Origin: Synergistaceae bacterium
Lineage (GTDB): Bacteria > Synergistota > Synergistia > Synergistales > Aminobacteriaceae
Assembly: GCA_017455085.1 (NCBI GenBank)
Contig: JAFTBT010000064.1
Coordinates: 1 to 6,261 of the forward strand
Reading direction: 5' to 3'
Length of the DNA stretch: 6,261 nucleotides
Within the stretch, counting starts at the first letter, position 1, and the number at the start of each line of letters is the position of its first letter. The notes beneath the pieces were generated by a model. It saw only the letters and a program-made list of their open reading frames with translations. It did no database searches and was not told where the DNA came from. Position numbers and translations under genes: made by a program. Below, piece after piece: positions 1-5,560 of this stretch.

Positions 1-789
1 ACCGGCGCAGCAACAGGCGCAGGCAGACTCCTCGTCCACGTCAACGCAAACGACCTCGCGTGCAAGGGCGCAGACCCCTCATGGCTTGTGGTTACGCTCA
101 TAGTCCCCGCAAAAATGGGTGCTGACTTCATCGCTGAGACCATGCGCGAAATTCACGAGACATGCTGCGAAATGGGCATAGCCATAGCCGGAGGACACAC
201 AGAACTCACAGAAAAATATTCCAGCCCCGTAATTTCAGGAACTATGCTCGGCATGACACAATACTCTCTCAGCACGCAAAACATCCACGCAGGGGACGCT
301 ATACTCGCTACAGGACACGCAGGACTCGAAGGCATGAGCATCATTGCACACGACAGGCCGGAGCTTTTCGCTGGAGTGTTCAGTGACGCAGAAATGAGCC
401 TGATTCGTTCGTGGCAGGGGGACTTGTCGATTCTCAGACCGGCCAAGATTCTCAGGGAGTACGCGAGCTACATGCATGACCCTACGGAAGGCGGACTGTC
501 TGGGGCGTTGTGTGAGACTGCACAGGCTTGCGGTTTGGGCCTTGAGCTGGACGGTGTGCCTGTACATCCGTTGACGGTGAGGGCGGCGGAAAAACTCGGC
601 TTCAGTGCGGTGAACCTGATATCTTCGGGAATGCTGCTAGCTGTGATCCCTGAGGAGAGAGTCCCGGAGGCACAAAGAGCATTAACGAGTGAGGGCATAG
701 ACTCCCGCGTGATAGGGCATTTTGTTGAGGGGAAGAGCAATGTTATTCTCGACACACACGAAGAACTTTGGGGAATACTTGCGCTGTAA
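1..789 (+). CDS. AIR synthase-related / HypE-like protein (5' truncated by window edge)
   Basis: The frame is open from the first base, and 262 residues are visible before the TAA at 787-789; the true start lies outside the window. A family length of about 330 residues implies roughly 70 are missing. PurM/HypE/SelD-superfamily signatures are visible: NDLACKGADP near residues 17-26, a glycine-rich GGHTEL about 45 residues later, and HDPTEGGLSGAL, which matches the DPTRGGL-type motif of HypE. The AIRS N-domain is followed by an AIRS_C domain. Such enzymes bind ATP and activate a substrate by phosphoryl or adenylyl transfer; the substrate here cannot be told. HypE proper ends in a PRxC tail whose cysteine carries the carbamoyl/cyano group. 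This protein ends ELWGILAL without that cysteine, so it should not be called hypE. The GTG at 88-90 is an internal valine codon, not a start. No terminator is evident after it. Family assignment is firm; function is open. Confidence 0.85.
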   Translation, partial: TGAATGAGRLLVHVNANDLACKGADPSWLVVTLIVPAKMGADFIAETMREIHETCCEMGIAIAGGHTELTEKYSSPVISGTMLGMTQYSLSTQNIHAGDAILATGHAGLEGMSIIAHDRPELFAGVFSDAEMSLIRSWQGDLSILRPAKILREYASYMHDPTEGGLSGALCETAQACGLGLELDGVPVHPLTVRAAEKLGFSAVNLISSGMLLAVIPEERVPEAQRALTSEGIDSRVIGHFVEGKSNVILDTHEELWGILAL

Positions 790-806
790 CTTTTGGGGGA
801 GGCTCA

Positions 807-815
807 TGCTATAAT
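807..815 (+). promoter_or_regulatory. Extended -10 promoter downstream of the AIR-synthase gene
   Basis: TGcTATAAT is a perfect extended -10 element (TG at 807-808, TATAAT at 810-815). No good -35 hexamer lies 16-18 bp upstream, which is usual for extended -10 promoters. Predicted transcription starts around 822 and would give aspS a leader of about 260 nt or make a separate short RNA. The box is part of the 12-mer GCTATAATATAC that recurs at 1049-1060. Confidence 0.5.
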
Positions 816-1048
816 ATACTCATTCTTTCCCGAAACAATCTCACAAATTCACGGGCTATTATCATAAATGTAAAATGGGTTTACAAAAATTAACCCTTGC
901 TGTTGCTGAAACTACGCCGAAATTTTTCGCACATATTTACGTGAAATCATGAACACCCTTGACGTGAAAATATGCCTCATGTTTTCCGGAGAGTATATGC
1001 TTGCGAATCACTTTGCCTCTGCATAAATCTTCACCCCCGCAAAAAACA
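816..1048 (+). other. Intergenic leader region between the two aspS-side promoters
   Basis: No long coding region is present. Two 25-codon ORFs (875-952 and 949-1026) overlap by ATGA but neither has a Shine-Dalgarno, so I do not call them as genes. A weak inverted repeat, GGGTT at 877-881 and AACCC at 892-896, has a 10-nt loop and no T-run. I looked for a T-box (specifier loop, the conserved AGGGTGGNACCGCG antiterminator sequence, terminator) because aminoacyl-tRNA synthetase genes often carry one, and saw none. Confidence 0.5.
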
Positions 1049-1056
1049 GCTATAAT
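1030..1056 (+). promoter_or_regulatory. Proximal aspS promoter
   Basis: A perfect TATAAT at 1051-1056 is preceded by a poor -35 candidate, TTCACC at 1030-1035, with a short 15-bp spacer. Transcription would start near 1062-1065. That leaves only about 20 nt before the ATG at 1084, with no Shine-Dalgarno in between. The -10 core is strong; the -35 assignment is weak. Confidence 0.55.
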
Positions 1057-1083
1057 ATACCCCGCACATTAAGCATTATTCAC

Positions 1084-2904
1084 ATGAAGGGAAAGTGTAA
1101 TAATTTGGCACGAATATTCGACAAGTCTTGGCAGCGCACTAAACTCTGCGGAACTTTCACCGAGTCTGACGCTGGCCACGAAGTCAACGCTAACGGCTGG
1201 GTTCGCGCAAGAAGAGACCTCGGCGGAATAATCTTCATCGAGGTTTGGGACTGGACAGGCTGCATTCAGGTGGTCTTCAACCCAGAAGCAGGAGAGATCC
1301 ACGAACTGGCCGCAAAGCTCCGCAATGAGTACTGTATTGCGGTGAAAGGCAGGATGCGTATACGTCCCGAAGGCACAGAGAATCCAGAGCTTAAGACCGG
1401 AAACATCGAGATAGTCGCGAGTGATTTTCTGGTGCTGAGCAAAGCAAAACCCCTCCCGTTTGAGGTCGGCGATGAGACAGACAACGTTGACGAAAATATC
1501 CGCCTGAAGTATCGCTATCTGGACATGAGGCGCGAAAAAATGCAGTACAACCTCAGGACTCGCGCAAAGATCAACGCTTTCACACGCCAGTATCTCGGTG
1601 ACCGCGACTTCGTGGAACTGGAGACACCCATGCTCACGAAAGCTACTCCGGAGGGCGCAAGAGATTACTTAGTGCCTTCACGCGTCAATCAGGGATGTTT
1701 CTACGCACTGCCGCAGAGTCCCCAGCTCTTCAAGCAGATACTCATGATTTCCGGGTTCGACAAGTATTACCAGATAGCTCGGTGTTTCCGTGATGAAGAT
1801 CTTCGCGCGGACAGGCAGCCGGAATTTACTCAGGTAGATATCGAGATGAGCTATATCGTTGAGGACGACATCATGAATCTCATTGAGGGCTACATGAAGG
1901 GACTGTTCAAGCTCATCAGAAATGTGGACATACCGACACCGTTTATGCGTATGCCTTACTGGGAAGCTATGGACAGATTCGGCAGCGACAAGCCAGATCT
2001 GCGCGTGAAACTTGAGCTTTGTGACTTGGCCGATGCGTTCAGGGACTCAGGTTTTGAGCCGTTCAGGAGGATTCTGGAGGCAGGCGGAGTCGTTCGCGGT
2101 TTGCGTCTTCCTGGAGGAGCAGCACTCTCACGCAAAGAGATTCAGGACCTCGAGGCTCGCGCGATCAAGCTGGGAACATCGGGACTCGCGAATTTCCTGT
2201 ACAAGGACGGAGGACTCAAAGGCCCGTTGGTGAAATTCCTGAAGCCTGAGGATTTGGAGAAGGTCAAGACACTCGGAAAGATGGAGCCTGAAGACGCGTT
2301 ATTCATCGTTGCGCACAACTCCAGAGCAAAAGCGTGCGAAATACTCGGGACTCTGAGGCTTGAGCTCGGCAAAGCTAGGGCAGACCTTTTTGACGACAGC
2401 CCCGATAACTGGAAATTCCTGTGGGTGACGAAATTCCCCCTGTTTGAGTGGAACGCTGACGAAAAACGCTGGGAGGCTATGCACCACCCGTTTACGTCCC
2501 CTGCTCTCGACAATGACACGCAGTTTGACGAGGATCCCGAACACGCATTAGCCCGGGCGTATGACTGCGTACTGAACGGCAACGAAGTCGGAGGAGGCTC
2601 GATCAGGATTCACGATCCGGAAGTGCAGGCGAGGCTGTTCAAGTGTTTGGGGATCACTCCTGAGGACGCGAAGAGGAGATTCGGATTCTTTCTTGATGCG
2701 CTGTCGTACGGAACACCTCCGCATGGTGGGCTTGCGTTGGGAGTCGATAGGCTTGTGATGCTGTTATGCGGCGGGAACTCGATACGTGATGTGATGGCGT
2801 TCCCGAAGACGCAGAAGGCGCAGTGCCTGATGAGTGGTGCACCTGATGCTGTGGAGCAGGAGAGACTCGATGAACTCGCAATTAGCGTTGTGAAAGACGA
2901 GTAA
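1084..2904 (+). CDS. aspS: Aspartyl-tRNA synthetase
   Basis: This cytoplasmic class II synthetase charges tRNA with aspartate using ATP. At 606 residues it fits the long bacterial type (about 580-600). Visible order: an OB-fold anticodon-binding domain ([14 protein letters not shown] near residues 38-51); class II motif 1 region with [21 protein letters not shown]; the flipping-loop and aspartate site with [12 protein letters not shown]; motif 2 [16 protein letters not shown]; the bacterial GAD insertion after FGSDKPDLR; and motif 3 [14 protein letters not shown] followed by [12 protein letters not shown] near the C-terminus. No catalytic motif is missing. Leu46 sits in RRDLGG, where non-discriminating enzymes usually have His, which suggests an Asp-specific (discriminating) enzyme. 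ATG 1084 is used as start but lacks a ribosome binding site. TTG 1105, with AAGGGA at 1087-1092 upstream, is an alternative giving a more typical N-terminus. It is flanked by its own promoter and a terminator, so probably monocistronic. Confidence 0.97.
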   Translation: MKGKCNNLARIFDKSWQRTKLCGTFTESDAGHEVNANGWVRARRDLGGIIFIEVWDWTGCIQVVFNPEAGEIHELAAKLRNEYCIAVKGRMRIRPEGTENPELKTGNIEIVASDFLVLSKAKPLPFEVGDETDNVDENIRLKYRYLDMRREKMQYNLRTRAKINAFTRQYLGDRDFVELETPMLTKATPEGARDYLVPSRVNQGCFYALPQSPQLFKQILMISGFDKYYQIARCFRDEDLRADRQPEFTQVDIEMSYIVEDDIMNLIEGYMKGLFKLIRNVDIPTPFMRMPYWEAMDRFGSDKPDLRVKLELCDLADAFRDSGFEPFRRILEAGGVVRGLRLPGGAALSRKEIQDLEARAIKLGTSGLANFLYKDGGLKGPLVKFLKPEDLEKVKTLGKMEPEDALFIVAHNSRAKACEILGTLRLELGKARADLFDDSPDNWKFLWVTKFPLFEWNADEKRWEAMHHPFTSPALDNDTQFDEDPEHALARAYDCVLNGNEVGGGSIRIHDPEVQARLFKCLGITPEDAKRRFGFFLDALSYGTPPHGGLALGVDRLVMLLCGGNSIRDVMAFPKTQKAQCLMSGAPDAVEQERLDELAISVVKDE

Positions 2905-2940
2905 TTACTGGCAGAAGCATAAGCAAACAGTGAAAGATAG

Positions 2941-2975
2941 TCCCCCTATGCCGTGAAAAGCTGGGGGATATTTTT
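2941..2975 (+). terminator. Rho-independent terminator of aspS
   Basis: TCCCCC at 2941-2946 pairs perfectly with GGGGGA at 2963-2968 across a 16-nt loop that may pair further inside (GC/GC). TATTTTT follows to 2975. It lies 36 bp after the aspS stop and just before the next promoter, so it insulates aspS from the downstream unit. Confidence 0.75.
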
Positions 2976-2978
2976 GTG

Positions 2979-2987
2979 TGCTATAAT
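2979..2987 (+). promoter_or_regulatory. Extended -10 promoter of the glycosyltransferase-flavoprotein unit
   Basis: TGcTATAAT is again a perfect extended -10 (TG at 2979-2980, TATAAT at 2982-2987), directly behind the T-run of the aspS terminator. Predicted transcription starts around 2994-2997, so the heptamer repeat tract lies inside the 5' leader of the mRNA rather than in the promoter. Confidence 0.6.
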
Positions 2988-3005
2988 CCCAGAAAAATAC
3001 ATGAT

Positions 3006-3012
3006 AAGGAGG
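3006..3012 (+). promoter_or_regulatory. Strong Shine-Dalgarno of the leader ORF
   Basis: AAGGAGG is a near-perfect anti-16S complement and the best ribosome binding site in the window. It is followed after 9 nt by TTG at 3022, not by the start of the glycosyltransferase gene, which lies about 150 nt further on. This is the main reason to consider that the leader is translated. ATG 3001 is in the same frame but lies ahead of the Shine-Dalgarno. Confidence 0.55.
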
Positions 3013-3021
3013 TTGACAGGA

Positions 3022-3108
3022 TTGCTGCAGGTCAGTAAAATTTTCGCAGTTCGCAGTTCGCAGTTCGCAGTTCGCAGTTCGCAGTTCGCAGTTCGCAGTT
3101 CGCAGTAG
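3022..3108 (+). CDS. Candidate leader peptide encoded through the heptamer repeat
   Basis: This 28-codon ORF starts at TTG 3022, 9 nt after AAGGAGG. The deduced peptide is MLQVSKI followed by three copies of FAVRSSQ. Each three copies of the 7-bp unit make one 21-nt, 7-residue period. It ends at TAG 3106-3108 immediately after the tract. An in-frame ATG at 3001 would add seven residues but is nearly leaderless relative to the predicted transcript start. The ORF is in the same frame as the downstream glycosyltransferase, separated only by this TAG. The peptide resembles nothing I know and is probably important, if at all, for the act of translation rather than as a protein. Changing the repeat number by one or two moves the stop (TAA 3123-3125 or TGA 3164-3166 in present coordinates). 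The translation start is plausible but unproven. Confidence 0.35.
   Translation: MLQVSKIFAVRSSQFAVRSSQFAVRSSQ
3043..3105 (+). repeat. Heptanucleotide tandem repeat, (TTCGCAG) x 9
   Basis: Nine exact, uninterrupted copies of TTCGCAG occupy 63 bp. Seven is not a multiple of three and the unit contains no stop in any frame on either strand. The tract is therefore open in all six frames, and each single-copy gain or loss shifts the reading frame beyond it. Perfect copies with no drift suggest recent expansion by slipped-strand mispairing. It lies in the predicted 5' leader of a surface-glycan-type operon, a common setting for phase-variable simple repeats. It is not a CRISPR: there are no spacers. 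Confidence 0.97.
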
Positions 3109-3162
3109 CTTACTCTATCCATTAATCCCACACACACATTGTTATGTTTCGGGGGTACTGTC

Positions 3163-4245
3163 ATGATTAACGAAGTACTCCAGAGATATGACCCGGAGCA
3201 AGGAGTTTTTTGGGATGTCTGCCACGAATGGGACGAAGAGTTTGCGAAGTATTTCGGCGTTCCTGTGAGAAAAATCATAGTCGGCGGTTCCGGCACTCAG
3301 TCACAAGCTGCAAACGCTCCAGCCAAAACACAAAGTATATCCAGAAAAATTATCGGCCTCATCAAGAAAAATCCGGCTGTCAGGAAACTTGCAAGAAATG
3401 TTGCAGAAAGATATATCATCCCTCCGCTGAAGCAGCATATCACAGAGCCTTTATCGTTGGGAATATCTATGTCTCCGATAACTACAGACTTTATGAGGGG
3501 AGCTAACTGTGTTCCGGTGTTTCTGGACGTGTGGACAAAAGCCGATTTTGCTTCAGTTATGCGGCAGACTAAGGGCTTCAGGCTGTTCTACGTAACTTCC
3601 AGAGATGCCTACAACCGCATAAAGGCCAAATACCCCTCAAGCAACGTACACTACATGCCGCTGTCCATTGCGGATAAATATTACTCCGAGAATTTCGCAG
3701 CCTACAGGGACAAATTTATAGACGTATTCATGCCCGGAAGAGGCAACCCAGTACTTCATGAATACATGCTCCGGTACGCAGCGGAACACACAAGCATCAA
3801 GTACGTACACAGGTGTTCACAACGCTCTCCCGGCAACTGGAAATGCACATCCACTGACGGAAGCATCACACTCCCGCTCAACACCAGAGAGGAATATATT
3901 CATGTGCTCTCGTCCGCGAAGGTCTCACTGGTTGGGTGTTCCGGCATCGACAACGTAAGGTCTGACTCCAACGGTATATGTTTCGTTACGCCGAGATTCT
4001 ACGAGAGTGCTGTGCTAGGCTGTGCATTGATAGGCCGCTATCCCGACAACGAGGAGTTCACCGAGCTCAACATGCGCAAGTACTGCCCGAACATCACCAG
4101 CTACGAAGATTTCTGCATCGCCCTCGAACACGCACTGGCCCAGACTCCCGAAGGGCTTTACGCACAAAATCATGACTTCATCATTAACTCACTCACCAGC
4201 AAGCGCGCAGAGCAGATACTCAGTGATCTGGAGGCCATATCGTGA
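3163..4245 (+). CDS. Predicted GT-B-like glycosyltransferase (group 1 / CgeB-YkvP-type C-terminal domain)
   Basis: A 360-residue soluble protein with no signal peptide or membrane segment. The first 100 residues are not recognisable and contain a basic, linker-like stretch (about 45-85). The rest looks like a two-lobed GT-B fold. A strand-turn region around FYVTSRDAYNRIKAKYPSSNVHYMPLS matches the interlobe part of such enzymes. The C-terminal FVTPRFYESAVLGCALIGRY (274-293) resembles the R-x-FE-x-x-ACG-x-x-I nucleotide-sugar-binding motif, with Glu281 as the likely donor ribose contact. The sugar donor and acceptor cannot be read. ATG 3163 is chosen because GGGGG (3151-3155) lies 7 nt upstream; the in-frame TTG 3139 has no Shine-Dalgarno. 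It overlaps the next gene by 4 nt, implying co-translation with a UGM-like flavoenzyme and hence a role in glycan synthesis. The fold call rests mainly on the C-terminal motif. Confidence 0.6.
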   Translation: MINEVLQRYDPEQGVFWDVCHEWDEEFAKYFGVPVRKIIVGGSGTQSQAANAPAKTQSISRKIIGLIKKNPAVRKLARNVAERYIIPPLKQHITEPLSLGISMSPITTDFMRGANCVPVFLDVWTKADFASVMRQTKGFRLFYVTSRDAYNRIKAKYPSSNVHYMPLSIADKYYSENFAAYRDKFIDVFMPGRGNPVLHEYMLRYAAEHTSIKYVHRCSQRSPGNWKCTSTDGSITLPLNTREEYIHVLSSAKVSLVGCSGIDNVRSDSNGICFVTPRFYESAVLGCALIGRYPDNEEFTELNMRKYCPNITSYEDFCIALEHALAQTPEGLYAQNHDFIINSLTSKRAEQILSDLEAIS

Positions 4246-5444
4246 GCAGATTCCTGATACTCGGTGCAGGCCCGGCAGGTCTGTCATTCGCGAATAGGCT
4301 CATCCAGAACGGACAGCGTGATTTTCTCGTCCTAGAGGCAGAGTCCCAAGCAGGAGGCCTTTGCAGATCAGTAGACGTTGACGGTTCAGCTATAGACATC
4401 GGAGGCGGGCATATTCTGGACGTTCGCAGGCCCGAAGTCGTCAAGTTCCTGTTTCAGTTCATGCCGCGCGAGGAATGGAATTACTTTGTCCGCGACACAG
4501 CCATACACATCAACGGCAAATATATATCCCATCCGTTCGAGGCTAATATTTGGCAGATGGATATTGACTCACAAGTAGAATATCTCTCATCAATCGCAAA
4601 GGCTGGCTGCGTCACAGAAAAACCCATGCCCCAAAAATTCACCGACTGGATCGTCTGGAAGTTAGGGCAAAAAATCGCCGATGAATACATGCTCCCATAC
4701 AACACAAAAATGTTCGGTGCTGAACTCGACAATCTCGGCACCTACTGGCTCGAAAAACTCCCCTCCGTCAGCTTTGAGGACACACTGCTCTCGTGTCTTG
4801 AGCATCAGCCTCACGCAAAACAGCCCGGACATGCTGAGTTCTTTTACCCCATCGAGTACGGCTACGGTGAACTGTGGCTGAGAATGGCGCAGGCACTCGA
4901 CGGCAGAGTCATGTATCATCAGCGCGTGGATAGCATAGATTTCGACGCTCACACTGTCCGGACACACGAAGGCGAAGAGTTTCATGGGGACATAATCATC
5001 AACACAGTGCCTTACGCGGAATTTGCAGACCTTCACGGAATGCCCGACACACTCCGCAAGAGCCTCACATGCCTCAAGCACACAGCAGTGCAGGTGAAGT
5101 ACTGCCCCAAGAGTCTGGATGTGCCGTATCAGTGGATTTACTACCCCGATATGAGTCTGAGCTATCACAGGATTTTCGTGCAGCATAATGTTTTGTTAGG
5201 CAGCAAAGGCTTCTGGTACGAGACCAACACCGACAGAATCGAACCTGACACACAAAATTTCGCCTACGTCAGCAAATACTCTTACCCTTTGAACACGATA
5301 GGCAAGCCCCAAATCATGATTAAATTACTTGAGTGGATGAGGGAGCATAAAGTTTTCGGTCTTGGCCGCTGGGGAGAACATCGGCACTACAATTCGGATT
5401 TGACTGTAGAACTCGGAATAAAGCTCGCTGATAAACTTTCTTGA
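4242..5444 (+). CDS. FAD-dependent UDP-galactopyranose mutase / protoporphyrinogen-oxidase-like protein
   Basis: This 400-residue flavoprotein starts at GTG 4242, which overlaps the preceding stop as GTGA and follows GGAGG (4230-4234) by 7 nt. The dinucleotide-binding fold is clear: GAGPAG at residues 8-13, Glu32 ending the second strand for the adenosine ribose, GG at 38-39, and DIGGGHIL at about 52-59. The C-terminal flavin motif is GRWGE at 375-379, followed by HYNSD. The segment RDTAIHINGKYISHPFEANIW resembles the YPFQNN-type region of UDP-galactopyranose mutases, which convert UDP-galactopyranose to UDP-galactofuranose. HemY/amine-oxidase-like proteins share the same fold, so the reaction is not certain. 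No membrane segment is seen. Coupling to a glycosyltransferase favours a nucleotide-sugar role. Its TGA stop coincides with the presumed end of the adjoining insertion sequence, so a few native C-terminal residues may have been lost. Confidence 0.72.
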   Translation: MSRFLILGAGPAGLSFANRLIQNGQRDFLVLEAESQAGGLCRSVDVDGSAIDIGGGHILDVRRPEVVKFLFQFMPREEWNYFVRDTAIHINGKYISHPFEANIWQMDIDSQVEYLSSIAKAGCVTEKPMPQKFTDWIVWKLGQKIADEYMLPYNTKMFGAELDNLGTYWLEKLPSVSFEDTLLSCLEHQPHAKQPGHAEFFYPIEYGYGELWLRMAQALDGRVMYHQRVDSIDFDAHTVRTHEGEEFHGDIIINTVPYAEFADLHGMPDTLRKSLTCLKHTAVQVKYCPKSLDVPYQWIYYPDMSLSYHRIFVQHNVLLGSKGFWYETNTDRIEPDTQNFAYVSKYSYPLNTIGKPQIMIKLLEWMREHKVFGLGRWGEHRHYNSDLTVELGIKLADKLS

Positions 5445-5560
5445 CATACGCCCCATAGCTAAAGCTAGGAGATTCTGGTATCAACAAACCTTGCGCTCCG
5501 AAGAGTGCCTTGTAGGTTCTCCTCCAATGGCTGTTAGCGAAAGCGCACGCAAGTATGCCC
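5441..5560 (-). ncRNA. Candidate omega RNA (reRNA) scaffold of TnpB
   Basis: In TnpB systems the guide RNA scaffold comes from the 3' end of tnpB plus the transposon right end, with the guide copied from the flanking DNA. The DNA here is structured accordingly on the minus strand. A stem of AACCT (5518-5514) with AGGTT (5491-5487) encloses a smaller hairpin GC-A-CTC/GAG-C-GC capped by TTCG (5508-5493). The right-end hairpin (5471-5452) follows. Transcription would continue into the flank, giving a guide beginning GAAAGTTTATCAGCGAGC (5440 downwards). The 5' limit at 5560 is a guess. Structure is seen; function is inferred from the family. Confidence 0.45.
5452..5471 (-). repeat. Subterminal hairpin at the IS right end
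   Basis: On the minus strand TAGC pairs with GCTA across a TTTA loop (5467-5456). The stem extends past one mismatch (5468/5455) into CTC/GGG pairing that includes one G-T pair. Imperfect hairpins a few bases inside the end are what the Y1 transposase of IS200/IS605 elements recognises. There is no T-run on the plus strand, so it is not a good terminator for the flavoprotein gene. Confidence 0.6.

Noticed and set aside
153..755. Several minus-strand ORFs of 95-110 codons opposite the AIR-synthase gene
   Set aside because: They lie wholly opposite a clearly conserved coding sequence and show no motifs or start signals.
877..896. Terminator formed by GGGTT/AACCC
   Set aside because: Only five base pairs, a 10-nt AT-rich loop and no following T-run.
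790..1083. T-box riboswitch controlling aspS
   Set aside because: No conserved antiterminator sequence and no terminator hairpin with a T-run were found.
3043..3105. CRISPR array
   Set aside because: The 7-bp units are contiguous with no spacers, far too short for CRISPR repeats.
3139..3165. TTG 3139 as start of the glycosyltransferase
   Set aside because: It lies in frame but has no Shine-Dalgarno and adds eight unremarkable residues; ATG 3163 has GGGGG 7 nt upstream.
2946..3296. Minus-strand 116-codon ORF containing three copies of NCELRTA
   Set aside because: It owes its length to the repeat being open in all frames, and it crosses the terminator, the promoter and the start of the glycosyltransferase gene; no ribosome binding site or family resemblance.
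5445..5475. Terminator for the flavoprotein gene
   Set aside because: The hairpin here has no T-run on the plus strand and is better explained as the IS right-end structure.
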